From Endozoicomonas gorgoniicola (GTDB lineage: Bacteria; Pseudomonadota; Gammaproteobacteria; Pseudomonadales; Endozoicomonadaceae), in assembly GCF_025562715.2 (NCBI RefSeq), contig NZ_JAPFCC010000001.1:4176501-4240500 (forward strand): 64,000 nucleotides of DNA. Reading direction: 5' to 3'. Under the pieces are notes generated by a model. That model was not told the DNA's origin. It saw only the letters and a list, made by a program, of their open reading frames with translations, and made no database searches. Position 1 is the stretch's first letter. Each line of letters starts with the position of its first letter. A program made the position numbers and the translations under genes. Positions 44,671 to 53,414 of this stretch are shown here, in pieces.

Positions 44671-44720
44671 GCGTTGGCTGATACGTCTGCGTTGGCTGAT
44701 ACGTCTGCGTTGGCTGATAC
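44671..44720. repeat. 2.8 tandem copies of an 18-bp unit upstream of the peroxiredoxin gene
   Basis: GCGTTGGCTGATACGTCT at 44671 and 44689, then 14 bases of a third unit to 44720. It lies 68-117 bp upstream of the peroxiredoxin start, within its leader or promoter. Confidence 0.9.
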
Positions 44721-44912
44721 AGAGCCTCAATGTTCTGAAGCCGTTGCCAATCATACACGGCATGAGTATTCCTGCCTACTTGCACAGTAAAAATAACCAC
44801 AAACCCTACCATCCATTGACACAACTCATGCCGGACATAGGGATTATTTACCTGGCAACCACAAAAATGCACCTATACTTCTGTTCCTGAAAGGCAGATG
44901 CAGGGCAAGGCT

Positions 44913-45680
44913 ATGTCACAGCCAGAAAAGCTCTACCACAAAATGGCACACAGGGCAGGTGTGGCATTCTCCGCTACCAACCCACTGATTGACCACTGGC
45001 TGGGCAGTTGGAACCATAGCAACCCCTTGCTGGATATTGGTTGTGGTAACTGTCACAACAGCCTGGTAGCCATCAACAATGGTGCCAGAGTCTATGCCAC
45101 CGAGATTGACGAGGGCAGCCTGCAGTTGCTTCAGCAGGAGCATCATGACAAAGCCGAACGGCTCAGTTTTCATCTGGCTAAACTACCTGACAGCATGCCC
45201 CTGCCTGATAATTATTTTTCAGGCATACTCTGTTCGGAGGTCTTCCACTTTCTAAACCACGAAGAAACCCTTGCTGCAATACAACAACTTCGACGTTTAT
45301 TAATTCCCGATGGGAAGGTTGTATTAACCTGTGGCTGTGAAGACTCGCAAATGTTTAAAAAAGTTAACCTGAAAGGAATAAAAGTCGCTCAGCGGAAAAA
45401 GCACCCTGACCGCCTTGACCCTGTTGATGGTATTCTCAGTCTCATTGACGAGGCGTTGAGTCATTACGAACCTGATCCTGAAGCCAGAGAATTGAGAGAC
45501 TTAGCCTACTCAATAATGCCCAGAAGCTATTTCAATTTTTTTAATCCCGACCAGCTGGCTCATGCTTTTTCTGATGCGGGTTTCAGTATTGACCTGATCA
45601 CAACAGGCCCGGCACTTCATTATCCTGCACTGGAACATGGAGATCACGATCAGGTAAGACTCGTGGCTGGCAAACTTTAA
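44913..45680 (+). CDS. Class I SAM-dependent methyltransferase
   Basis: The roughly 255-residue protein has motif I LLDIGCGNCHNSL (residues about 38-50), the acidic ribose ligand in YATEIDEG and SGILCSEVFHFLNHEE for motif IV, followed by LLIPDGKVVLTC. The substrate is unknown. ATG 44913 has GGGCAAGG upstream; ATG 44898 would add five residues. Its stop codon abuts the palindrome now split by the IS30 element. Confidence 0.82.
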   Translation: MSQPEKLYHKMAHRAGVAFSATNPLIDHWLGSWNHSNPLLDIGCGNCHNSLVAINNGARVYATEIDEGSLQLLQQEHHDKAERLSFHLAKLPDSMPLPDNYFSGILCSEVFHFLNHEETLAAIQQLRRLLIPDGKVVLTCGCEDSQMFKKVNLKGIKVAQRKKHPDRLDPVDGILSLIDEALSHYEPDPEARELRDLAYSIMPRSYFNFFNPDQLAHAFSDAGFSIDLITTGPALHYPALEHGDHDQVRLVAGKL

Positions 45681-45692
45681 AATCGCCTGAAT

Positions 45693-46685
45693 TCAAGTCA
45701 TAAGTGCATAACCCATGACTTTTCTTGCATCTATTCCAGTTGACTCTTTAAATGCCTCATAAGGAGTCTTGTAGCCCAGGCACTTTCTTGGCCTGTTGTT
45801 CAGCTTATCCACTGCAATGATGACATCTTTTTCTGTCACGCCATTAAGCTCCATCGACTTGGGGAAATACTGCCTTAGCAAACCATTAGCATTCTCATTC
45901 TGGCCTCTTTCCCAAGAATGGTAGGGGGCAGCAAAGTAGCTGTCACATTTTAAAGCTTTGGCAATTGATTCATGCTGAACAAACTCCTTTCCATTGTCGT
46001 ATGTTATTGTCTTTACAAACCTTTTCAGAGGCTTGAGTACGTCAATTATTCCCTGTTTAACCGCTTTTGCCTTCTTGCCTGGTAGAGGGACAGCAAGGCG
46101 AAGCTTGGTTTTTCGTTCATCTAATGTAGCGATGGCTCCTTTATGATTTTTACCTATTACAGTATCAGCTTCCCAGTCACCAACTCGCTCTCTGTTGTTG
46201 ACCACTTCGGGGCGTTCTTCAATGCCAACCCGATTTGGTATACCGGTTCGGTTATGAGCTGAACCGTATCGCTTTCGATAAGTTTTTTTCTGGTGCCTCA
46301 AGTGCTTATAGAGCGAGCCTCCGCGCCGTTTATCATCCGCTACAAATTGATAAATCGTCTCATGATGCAGCTTGATTACACCGTCCTTTTCAAGCCTTCC
46401 AGCCACTTGTTCAGGACTCCAATCTGAACGGATATCGTTTGAAATACGTTGTTTAATGTCGTCTGTCAGCTTAATAGCTTTTGGCTTATCTTTGTGCCGC
46501 TGCCGAGCTGTGCGATTAGCCTGTTGGTGCCTGTACCCTCTTTGCCCTTTATTGCGGTTTACTTCTCGCGACACGGTAGGCTGTGAACGGCCAAGCTTTT
46601 TAGCAATTTTGTTTTGTGAAGTCCCATTTTTGAGTTCAGTTTCGATATAATATCTCTCTTCAGAGCTCAGGTGTGTATAGGCCAT
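45693..46685 (-). CDS. IS30-family transposase
   Basis: The 330-residue transposase has N-terminal helix-turn-helix HLSSEERYYIETELKNGTSQNKIAKKLGRSQPTVSREV and DDE catalytic residues: D in GDWEADTVIG, D in TYDNGKEF, and E in SWERGQNENANGLLRQYFPK. It appears full length and intact. Its TGA stop lies at the very edge of the element, using bases of the flanking GAATTC, so the reading frame ends at the insertion boundary. Confidence 0.94.
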   Translation of the reverse strand: MAYTHLSSEERYYIETELKNGTSQNKIAKKLGRSQPTVSREVNRNKGQRGYRHQQANRTARQRHKDKPKAIKLTDDIKQRISNDIRSDWSPEQVAGRLEKDGVIKLHHETIYQFVADDKRRGGSLYKHLRHQKKTYRKRYGSAHNRTGIPNRVGIEERPEVVNNRERVGDWEADTVIGKNHKGAIATLDERKTKLRLAVPLPGKKAKAVKQGIIDVLKPLKRFVKTITYDNGKEFVQHESIAKALKCDSYFAAPYHSWERGQNENANGLLRQYFPKSMELNGVTEKDVIIAVDKLNNRPRKCLGYKTPYEAFKESTGIDARKVMGYALMT

Positions 46686-46797
46686 CCTTGGCTTCCTCTG
46701 TATGGTTTGGTTGCTTTACAGAATACCCCTGAGTTCTGATTCACTTCAAAGGTTCTGAAACAATCCTCTGGTTACAGAGGTTATGCACTTATGATAC
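45695..46797 (-). mobile_element. IS30-family insertion sequence
   Basis: The 1,103-bp element has terminal repeats AGTCATAAGTGCATAAC (left, 45696-45712) and, as reverse complement, GTATCATAAGTGCATAAC (right, 46780-46797), and contains one transposase. GAATTC occurs immediately outside both ends (45689-45694 and 46798-46803). Rejoining the flanks restores an extended palindrome, TTTAAAATCGCCTGAATTCAGG and onward, consistent with the known IS30-family preference for palindromic targets. Confidence 0.85.
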
Positions 46798-46830
46798 GAA
46801 TTCAGGTCGTTTTAAATTAAGCTCTGAATT

Positions 46831-48562
46831 AATTAGTGCCTGTCCGAAAACCCTCAAGCCCTTGAAAAACACAGCCTGAGGCCAAATATAATACTCGAAG
46901 ATTTTCCCAGACAGGCTGTTTTCGAGTTTATGCGTCAAACCATTAATCCACAAATGCAGTTGGGCGAGGTTGATATCTCCGCCATCACATTCAACCCCAA
47001 GTCCAGAGATGATATTCCCCGGCTTTTGCGGGGCTTGCAGCACATATGGGTTACACCTGATCTGAGAGAGCAGGTCTTTCAAGTTCTTGAAAGTATGATT
47101 CCTGCCAGCAGTAATAATGGTCGTCCCGGTATGGATCTCTGGAACATACTGGTGTTTGGCACCCTGCGGCTGGTCACTAACTGTGATTATGACCGTCTTC
47201 AGGAGCTGGCCAATGAACACGGCACGCTACGGAAAATGCTTGGGCACGGTCCTTACTGCACGCACTCTTATCATATCCAGACATTGCAGGATAATATCAG
47301 CCTGTTCACGCCCGAAATACTGGACCAGGTAAACCAGATTGTCGTGGCAGCAGGCCATCAACTGGTTAAAAAAAAGATGAGCCGCTATATGGCCGTGCCG
47401 ATTCGTTTGTAGTCAAGACCGATGTTCATTTTCCCACAGACATCAGCCTGTTAAACGATGCCTGTCGTAAGGCTATTGAGTTTGCGTCCACCCTGGCTGG
47501 CCAGTACCAGTTACCAGCGTGGCGTCAGCGGGAATACCTGAAAAAACAGCATCGAAAGCGCTATCACAAGGTGCGGAATCTGAAACATTCCGTTGCTGCC
47601 TGCGAGTTTAAACAGCGGTCACGTCAGCACGATATTGAAACGGCACACCTTGAATACATTAAGTACAGTCTCGACATTATCCGCAAGGCAGAAAGCACAG
47701 CTGCCCTGGTAGAAAAAAGCGCCCCCGATGAGTCTGCGCTGGAGAATCTCAAATACTACATTGCCCACAGTCGTCACCAGATTAATCTGATTTATCGTCG
47801 GGTGATCGAGCATCAGCAGATTCCTCACAGCGACAAGGTGTTCTCGATTTTTGAACCCCACACAGAATGGATCAGCAAGGGTAAAGCCGGAGTTCCTGTA
47901 GAGTTGGGGTTGCGGGTATGCGTACTGCAAGACCAGTTTGGCTTCACGCTGAATCACCATGTGATGCAAAAGCAGACAGACGATCAGGTTGCAGTGCCTA
48001 TCGCAAAAGGAGCAAAACAACGCTTTCCCATGCTGAGCCAGGTCAGTTATGACAAAGGGTTCTGGAGCCCCGCCAACCTTGAGGAACTTGATGGCTTTCT
48101 GGAACGAACCATTCTGCCGAAGAAAGGCAGGCTTTCCGCAGAAGACAAAAAACGAGAGCACCACCTTGAGTTTACCCGGGCAAAAAGAAAGCATTCCGCC
48201 GTAGAGTCTGACATTAATGCTCTGGAAGCCAATGGCCTCGATAAATGTCCGGACAAGGGCATTGATGCCTTCAAGCGCTATGTTGCCCTTGCGGTTGTGG
48301 GTGGCAACCTGAAGCGCTTGGGCAGGATTTTACAAGAACGGGATTTTTAGCCCTACTGACAGCAGTCTTTTGCCGTCCGAAATTTGATCATGGGTGCATG
48401 AGGGTTCTGCACGTTCGTAAAATGGCAGTTTTGGCTATTTTGCAAGCACTTTGATCAAGAAGTGCCCTATAAGCGAGACTCTGATAATGCTTGCGGAGCA
48501 GTTCTACTGTTTGATGAATGTCAGTGACTCAATTTTCATAGGTTTTCTGACAGGCACTAATT
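46831..48562 (+). mobile_element. ISNCY-type insertion sequence
   Basis: The 1,732-bp element is bounded by AATTAGTGCCTGTCCGAAAA (46831-46850, continuing CC) and its reverse complement at 48541-48562 with 21 of 22 matching. It contains a two-frame transposase. It starts 33 bp after the IS30 element. Confidence 0.8.
46930..48350 (+). pseudogene. ISNCY-family transposase split by a -1 frame change at A8G
   Basis: Frame 1 (46930-47412) reads MRQTINPQMQLGEVDISAIT to HQLVKKKMSRYMAV, stop at 47412. After the run of eight A (47368-47375) the -1 frame reads DEPLYGRADSFVVKTDVHFP and continues openly to 48350, giving about 473 residues in total, the expected size. A-AAA-AAG at 47370-47376 is in the correct phase for a -1 ribosomal slip. 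So it is either a homopolymer indel (pseudogene or sequencing error) or programmed frameshifting. The C-terminal half contains SQVSYDKGFWSPAN and VALAVVGGNLKRLGRIL. Confidence 0.8.
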
Positions 48563-48593
48563 AGTGCTTTAATTCAAAACACCAAATACAAAT

Positions 48594-48612
48594 GATAAAT
48601 ATTATTGTTATC
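48594..48612. promoter_or_regulatory. Fur-box-like sequence upstream of bfr
   Basis: GATAAATATTATTGTTATC matches the 19-bp Fur consensus at 14 of 19 positions. It lies 111 bp before the bacterioferritin start and just outside the ISNCY end. Confidence 0.5.
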
Positions 48613-48722
48613 TTTCAACAAGATAGCATTGAAAAATAGTTTTTGACAGATGGTGATGTCACATCATACTTGATAAGCGTATGGGTAACCCTTTCCTATT
48701 TTTCCTCTAACGGATATCTATC

Positions 48723-49196
48723 ATGACTGGTGACCAAACTGTTATCGAACACCTGAACAAGGCGTTGATGAATGAGCTGACAGCCATTAACCAGTATTAC
48801 CTGCATTCCAGCATGCTGAAAAACTGGGGCGTTAAAAAGCTGGGCAAAGAAGTCTACAAAGAATCCATTGAAGAAATGTGGCATGCCGACTGGCTAATAG
48901 AACGAATATTATTTCTGGAAGGGATGCCGGACTTTAAAAATCTGGACAAACCCATTCTCTCTAATTCGGTTCAGGGCATTCTTGAGTCGGACATGCAACA
49001 GGAAAAGAAAGCCATACCGGTTTTAAAGGAAGGCATTAAGTACTGTGAGAAAGTTGGGGATTTTGGTTCAAGGCAACTGCTGGAAAAAATACTGACGGCT
49101 GAAGAGGAGCACATGGATAGCCTGGAAGTACACTTGCACCAGATCAAAATACTGGGTACAGAAAACTATCTGCTGTCGCAAAGTGCTGACGAATAA
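48723..49196 (+). CDS. bfr: Bacterioferritin
   Basis: The 157-residue four-helix protein has ferroxidase ligands at the canonical positions: E18, E51, H54, E94, E127 and H130, and the heme ligand M52. It assembles into a 24-mer that stores iron. AACGGA precedes the ATG. A Fur-like box upstream and a monothiol glutaredoxin convergent downstream fit an iron-homeostasis context. No adjacent bfd is seen. Confidence 0.95.
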   Translation: MTGDQTVIEHLNKALMNELTAINQYYLHSSMLKNWGVKKLGKEVYKESIEEMWHADWLIERILFLEGMPDFKNLDKPILSNSVQGILESDMQQEKKAIPVLKEGIKYCEKVGDFGSRQLLEKILTAEEEHMDSLEVHLHQIKILGTENYLLSQSADE

Positions 49197-49217
49197 CTCT
49201 GCCGCTCCCACTCAACA

Positions 49218-49248
49218 GGTTGGACTGCATCAACGAAACAGTCCAACC
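49218..49248. terminator. Stem-loop between convergent bfr and grxD
   Basis: GGTTGGACTG (49218-49227) pairs perfectly with CAGTCCAACC (49239-49248); 11-nt loop, no T-tract. Likely shared termination element. Confidence 0.6.
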
Positions 49249-49267
49249 CCGGAGCAGTCTGTAAAGA

Positions 49268-49594
49268 TTATTCGCTTTTGCCAGCCGCCTCGGAAATCAG
49301 TTTCTGCAGGTCGCCACTGTTATACATTTCAATCAGAATGTCACAGCCGCCAACCAGCTCACCACCTACCCACAACTGAGGGAAGGTTGGCCAGTTAGCG
49401 TATTTTGGCAGGTTAGCGCGAATTTCAGGGTTTGCCAGAATGTCTACAAAAGCAAACTGTTCACCACAGGCCATCAGTACCTGGACAGCCTTGGACGAAA
49501 AGCCGCACTGGGGCAGTTTAGGGGAGCCCTTCATATAAAGCAGAATGTTGTGAGTTTTGATTTGTTCCTGGAAGTCTTCGAGTTCAAATGCCAT
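49268..49594 (-). CDS. grxD: Monothiol glutaredoxin Grx4
   Basis: The 108-residue protein has the CGFS active site in KLPQCGFSSKAVQVL, WPTFPQLWVGGELVGGCDI and GDLQKLI. Such proteins bind a bridging [2Fe-2S] cluster with glutathione and deliver it to target proteins. Single gene, convergent with bfr. Confidence 0.95.
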   Translation of the reverse strand: MAFELEDFQEQIKTHNILLYMKGSPKLPQCGFSSKAVQVLMACGEQFAFVDILANPEIRANLPKYANWPTFPQLWVGGELVGGCDILIEMYNSGDLQKLISEAAGKSE

Positions 49595-49749
49595 TAGAAC
49601 AGCCTTTATTTTAATAGAAATAAGTCCGGAGCATCATAGCAAAGGTATAAGCCAGCGGTACACCGGGTATATAACATAAATTGCCGGTTTTAATGGTACT
49701 TTTGCACCATATAAAGTGCGTTATCCTAAGGCGCAAGCAGTGATTTCGG

Positions 49750-50523
49750 TTAAATAAGGTCAATATCTGTCACGGATGGAAAAATATGATTTGGCTTAAA
49801 AGGCACCTGTTCGATATCAGCGGTTTTGCTGACGCCAGATAATACCAGAACCGTCTCCAGCCCTGCCTGGAAACCTGCCAGAATATCGGTTTTCAGATTG
49901 TCGCCAATAATCAGGGTGCAGTCCGAATGAGTCTCCATCTGGTTCAGGGCCGCCCGGATAATCCAGGCGCTGGGCTTGCCGACATAAAATGGTTTTTTGC
50001 CAGTAATTCGCTCAATGGGGGCGCAGAGAGCGCCACAGGCTGGCGACATGTCCGGGCCATGGGTGTCAGGATTGGTGGCGATAAAACGGGCACCATCAAC
50101 GACAAACCTGGCCGCCATATGAATCATGTTCCAGTTAAAATTGCGGGTCTCTCCGACGACCACAAAGTCCGGGTTGATATCAGTCATGGTGAAACCGGCT
50201 TTGTACAGTTCATGCATAAGAGCGCCTTCGCCAATGACAAAGGCTTTGTGGCCATCCTGGCGCTTCAGAAATTCAGCGGTGGCCATGGCGGAAGTAAAAA
50301 AGTGATGTTCAGGAATGTTGATGCCCACAGAGGCAAAGCGATTTTGCAAATCCTTTGGTGTTTGTGAGGGGTAGTTTGTCAGCATGAGCAGTGGGACATC
50401 GCGTTCCAGCAGCCTGTGGATAAATTGATCGGCTCCCGGCACAATCTGGTTATTATGGAGGATGACGCCGTCGATATCGCAAATCACACTTTTGGCTGTA
50501 GATGGAATTTCTGCTGTGGGCAT
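49750..50523 (-). CDS. nagD: NagD-type HAD-IIA nucleotide monophosphatase
   Basis: HAD motif I is VICDIDGVILHNNQ, motif II LLMLTNYPSQT, cap residues in FATNPDTHG-like IATNPDTHGPDMSPACGAL, and motifs III/IV KPFYVGKPS and IIGDNLKTDILAGFQAG. Near-collinear with E. coli NagD. ATG 50523 has GGAG seven bases upstream and gives 257 residues; a frame to 50559 adds an unconserved arginine-rich stretch. It acts on nucleoside monophosphates such as UMP and GMP. Confidence 0.9.
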   Translation of the reverse strand: MPTAEIPSTAKSVICDIDGVILHNNQIVPGADQFIHRLLERDVPLLMLTNYPSQTPKDLQNRFASVGINIPEHHFFTSAMATAEFLKRQDGHKAFVIGEGALMHELYKAGFTMTDINPDFVVVGETRNFNWNMIHMAARFVVDGARFIATNPDTHGPDMSPACGALCAPIERITGKKPFYVGKPSAWIIRAALNQMETHSDCTLIIGDNLKTDILAGFQAGLETVLVLSGVSKTADIEQVPFKPNHIFPSVTDIDLI

Positions 50524-50694
50524 CCTGATTCTCCGCTGCTCGTGTTGGACAAGGGGCATCAGTATAAGTCTCAGCCGAGGAAAATCCTATTTTCTAATTG
50601 ATCACCCTGACGCTCCCCCCCCCTGTGTCAGCATAGTTAATGGGATGGTTAGCCTCTTCTTATTTTCAGTTAATGTAAGCAGGAAACAGGCAGA

Positions 50695-51504
50695 TTAATC
50701 CTTCCCCCCCAGATGCCGCACCTTGGGAATACTGGCACGTAAGCCAGATATTCGCGTGTTATGTGCGGGATGAGTACTCATAAATTCGGGCGGGCTACCG
50801 CCACCCGCCGCTGACATTTTTTCCCAGAGCGTCACTGCGGCATGGGGGTCATAGCCAGCCCTTGCCATCAGCTCAAGGCCAATCAGGTCTGCCTCCACCT
50901 CATTGGTTCTGCTGTTTGGCAAAGTCATGCCGTAATTCACCACAGCATCAGCCATCTGCATCGCGCTCCGGCCTGCTCCCAGCAAGGCGGCAGCCGCACT
51001 GAACCCCAGTTGCTGCACATAGGCATGGGACATGGCTTCCCGACCGTGTTCACGCAGGGCATGGGCCATTTCATGCCCCATAATCGCGGCAATCTCATCA
51101 TCAGTCAGCTTTAATTCATCCAGAATGCCGGTGTAAAACATAATCTTACCTCCCGGCATACAGTAAGCGTTCAGCTGTTGACTGGTTAGCAGATTAACTT
51201 CCCAGTCCCAGTGCAGGGCATCCATTCGAAACACCCCCACCTGCTTCACCAACCGGTCGGCAATCGCCCGCAGTTGTTTCAGCTGTTTATGATTCTGGTT
51301 AAGCGTACCGTCCTTTTTTCCTTTTGCCAGCGCTTTACGGTAAGCCTCGGCAGCCATCTGGTTCACTTCACTTTCAGAAAGCATGGTCACCATTTGCTGC
51401 TGTCTCTGAACACCAATGGTGCCGGATGAGGTGGTAGAAACGGACTGGCACCCTGCCAGCGTAATTGCGGCTCCCACAGCAACCGCCCTGAAAAAGTTTT
51501 TCAT
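50695..51504 (-). CDS. M48-family metalloprotease lipoprotein (LoiP/YcaL-like)
   Basis: The 269-residue protein has a lipoprotein signal (ITLAGC, Cys19) and zinc motif H-E-M-A-H in IAAIMGHEMAHALREHGREA, with the third ligand Glu in NEVEADLIGLELMARAGYDP. It is expected to be anchored to the outer membrane facing the periplasm and to degrade misfolded outer-membrane proteins. The start of the gene lies 17 bp downstream of the aminotransferase stop, so co-transcription is likely. Confidence 0.9.
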   Translation of the reverse strand: MKNFFRAVAVGAAITLAGCQSVSTTSSGTIGVQRQQQMVTMLSESEVNQMAAEAYRKALAKGKKDGTLNQNHKQLKQLRAIADRLVKQVGVFRMDALHWDWEVNLLTSQQLNAYCMPGGKIMFYTGILDELKLTDDEIAAIMGHEMAHALREHGREAMSHAYVQQLGFSAAAALLGAGRSAMQMADAVVNYGMTLPNSRTNEVEADLIGLELMARAGYDPHAAVTLWEKMSAAGGGSPPEFMSTHPAHNTRISGLRASIPKVRHLGGKD

Positions 51505-51521
51505 GTTGTTCTTTTAATCTA

Positions 51522-52790
51522 TTATTTCGACCAGTTTTCGATTCGATCACAGGCCTGTACCAGCTTTGGGCAATTCGCCTCAACAAAAGCCTCTTCAGAA
51601 AGACTACTGTCGTTTATTGCATTCAGCGCCCTGTCACCATCAAAATCAACAAATGCCATGCGAGTGTACAACTGACTGTCGTCTAAACCAAAGTCCGAAC
51701 CCGGCAACAAGGCGACACCGGTCTCCTCCAGAAGTTTCTCACAGAGCTGTTCCGATGAAAAAATACCCTTCTGTTCCAGTTTCGCTCGCAGGGCTGCAAA
51801 GCTGGTCAGCAGATAAAAACCGCCAACCGGTTCCTCCATTTTCAGCCCGACAGCCCGCAACCTTTTGACCATATACGAAGAAATTCGTTTTAATACTGCA
51901 CGGGTTGCCACCAGGTAGGCGTCCAGCGCGGCTGACTCTGAAAAAGCCGTACAGGCCGCATACTGGGTTGGCGCGCTGATAGACGTAAAGGTTTCACTGG
52001 CAATAATAGCCATAGCATCCTGCAAAGGTCTTAATGTATCAGGCAGCAGCATTACTCCCAGCCGCCAGCCTCCGGCACCACACCATTTACTGAGACCACT
52101 GCTGATGACTGTTCCTTCGGGATAATACACAGACATTGACTGATGATTGCCAGCAAAGGTAGTTTCCGCATAAATCTCATCGGCTACCACAATAATGCCG
52201 TATAGTCGGGCGACCTCTGCTAACGCCTTCAGACTGTCAGCATCATAACTGCAACCGGTTGGGTTACTGGGGTAATTCAGAATTAAAATGCGGGTTCGTT
52301 CAGGTTCCTGCTGACAGAAAGCATCCAGTTCATCCGCCTGAAGTCGCCAGTGGTTTTCTGGTTTAGTGGGCAAGTGAAAAACCTTGCGACCTAACAACTG
52401 AGCCTGAGGGGCATAGGAAACCCATGAAGGGGCAGGAATCAATAGGTCACCTTCACAAGCCATCTGCAAATTGAAAATTAATTCCTTGGAACCGGGCCCC
52501 ACCAGAACATCTTCCGCCTGCCAGGGAATTCCATCCCGGCGTTGGTAATAACGGGCAACCGTTTCACGTAATAAATAAAGACCTTTTACAGGCAGATAAT
52601 CTTTTTCATGGGCGTGCAACCTTAACGCACTGACGACCACTTCCGGAACCGGGAACGGGGATTGCCCAAGCCCCAGTTTAATGATGTCCCGTCCCTGTTG
52701 AATCAGGCGATTACTGTCTTCGTTAATTTGCAGTGTGGCTGATGGCTTCAACCCTCGTACATTCCTGTTGAGCTGATTGACTTTAATCAT
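51522..52790 (-). CDS. PLP-dependent class I/II aminotransferase
   Basis: The roughly 422-residue protein has fold-type I features: GLGQSPFPVPEVV, NYPSNPTGCSYD, VADEIYAETTF (PLP Asp) and ISSGLSKWCGAGGWRLGVM with the Schiff-base Lys. I start at ATG 52790 (MIKVNQLNRNV); the longer frame to 52847 is unconserved. It resembles aspartate or aromatic aminotransferases, but the substrate cannot be assigned. Confidence 0.87.
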   Translation of the reverse strand: MIKVNQLNRNVRGLKPSATLQINEDSNRLIQQGRDIIKLGLGQSPFPVPEVVVSALRLHAHEKDYLPVKGLYLLRETVARYYQRRDGIPWQAEDVLVGPGSKELIFNLQMACEGDLLIPAPSWVSYAPQAQLLGRKVFHLPTKPENHWRLQADELDAFCQQEPERTRILILNYPSNPTGCSYDADSLKALAEVARLYGIIVVADEIYAETTFAGNHQSMSVYYPEGTVISSGLSKWCGAGGWRLGVMLLPDTLRPLQDAMAIIASETFTSISAPTQYAACTAFSESAALDAYLVATRAVLKRISSYMVKRLRAVGLKMEEPVGGFYLLTSFAALRAKLEQKGIFSSEQLCEKLLEETGVALLPGSDFGLDDSQLYTRMAFVDFDGDRALNAINDSSLSEEAFVEANCPKLVQACDRIENWSK

Positions 52791-52973
52791 TGTTATTTTT
52801 CTGTCCCGTCCCTGTGACACGCAATGCCTGCCAGAGAAAGTAGCCACTTCAGGCAGGTATTAATTGATTTAACACCCTATTGATTTGAGAGAACAACTGT
52901 TTTTTACAAGAACTGCGACTTTGCTGGTCTTTGCTACAATGGCTCTCAACTTTCAGGATCAGAATAACTACCC

Positions 52974-53372
52974 ATGAAATCAGCTCTCAAACTTTTGATA
53001 TTGCCGCTGTTATTGTTTATTTCGGCCTGTGGAAGTCTTTCCAAAAACGGTACTGAAGAGGTTTATTATCAGCTGGAGACTAATCTTCTGATTGATGGCA
53101 GACCGCTGCAACAGCAAAGTATCGAATTACCGGGTTATACAACCAGAAAACTCTATTTTCATGATGATGTGATGAATCACACCTATAAAGTGGAATATGC
53201 CGTGATGCCGGGAGAGGAAGCACAAACCGTGTTTATCGACACCATGATATCCCGCACGGTTAGAAGTGTCGGCATTCTGGCCCCTGATAACGAGGAAGCC
53301 GGATTTACCTTTAAAGAACCCTCCCCGGAAATTGAATTGCAGGTCAAAGCCAGGCCAATCACCAGGCGGTAA
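52974..53372 (+). CDS. Small lipoprotein of unknown function
   Basis: The 132-residue protein has a lipoprotein signal peptide (LLLFISAC, Cys19). The rest is predicted beta-rich, with no family I recognise. Asp is absent right after the lipid Cys (CGSL), so outer-membrane sorting is likely. Alone, divergent from the aminotransferase and convergent with metE. Confidence 0.7.
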   Translation: MKSALKLLILPLLLFISACGSLSKNGTEEVYYQLETNLLIDGRPLQQQSIELPGYTTRKLYFHDDVMNHTYKVEYAVMPGEEAQTVFIDTMISRTVRSVGILAPDNEEAGFTFKEPSPEIELQVKARPITRR

Positions 53373-53383
53373 AAAGGAATGCA

Positions 53384-53406
53384 CTCCGCCAGCAACGCTG
53401 GCGGAG
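53384..53406. terminator. Stem-loop between the lipoprotein gene and metE
   Basis: CTCCGCCAGC and GCTGGCGGAG form a perfect 10-bp stem with a 3-nt loop (AAC) in the 42-bp convergent gap. No T-run follows. Confidence 0.65.
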
Positions 53407-53414
53407 GCAACGGG

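Noticed and set aside
44660..44872. 70-codon minus frame containing QPTQTY repeats
   Set aside because: No ribosome binding site or homology; the repeat is explained by the 18-bp tandem duplication in the peroxiredoxin upstream region.
46831..48562. IS30 and ISNCY elements as a composite transposon
   Set aside because: The two elements are of different families, adjacent, and enclose no cargo.
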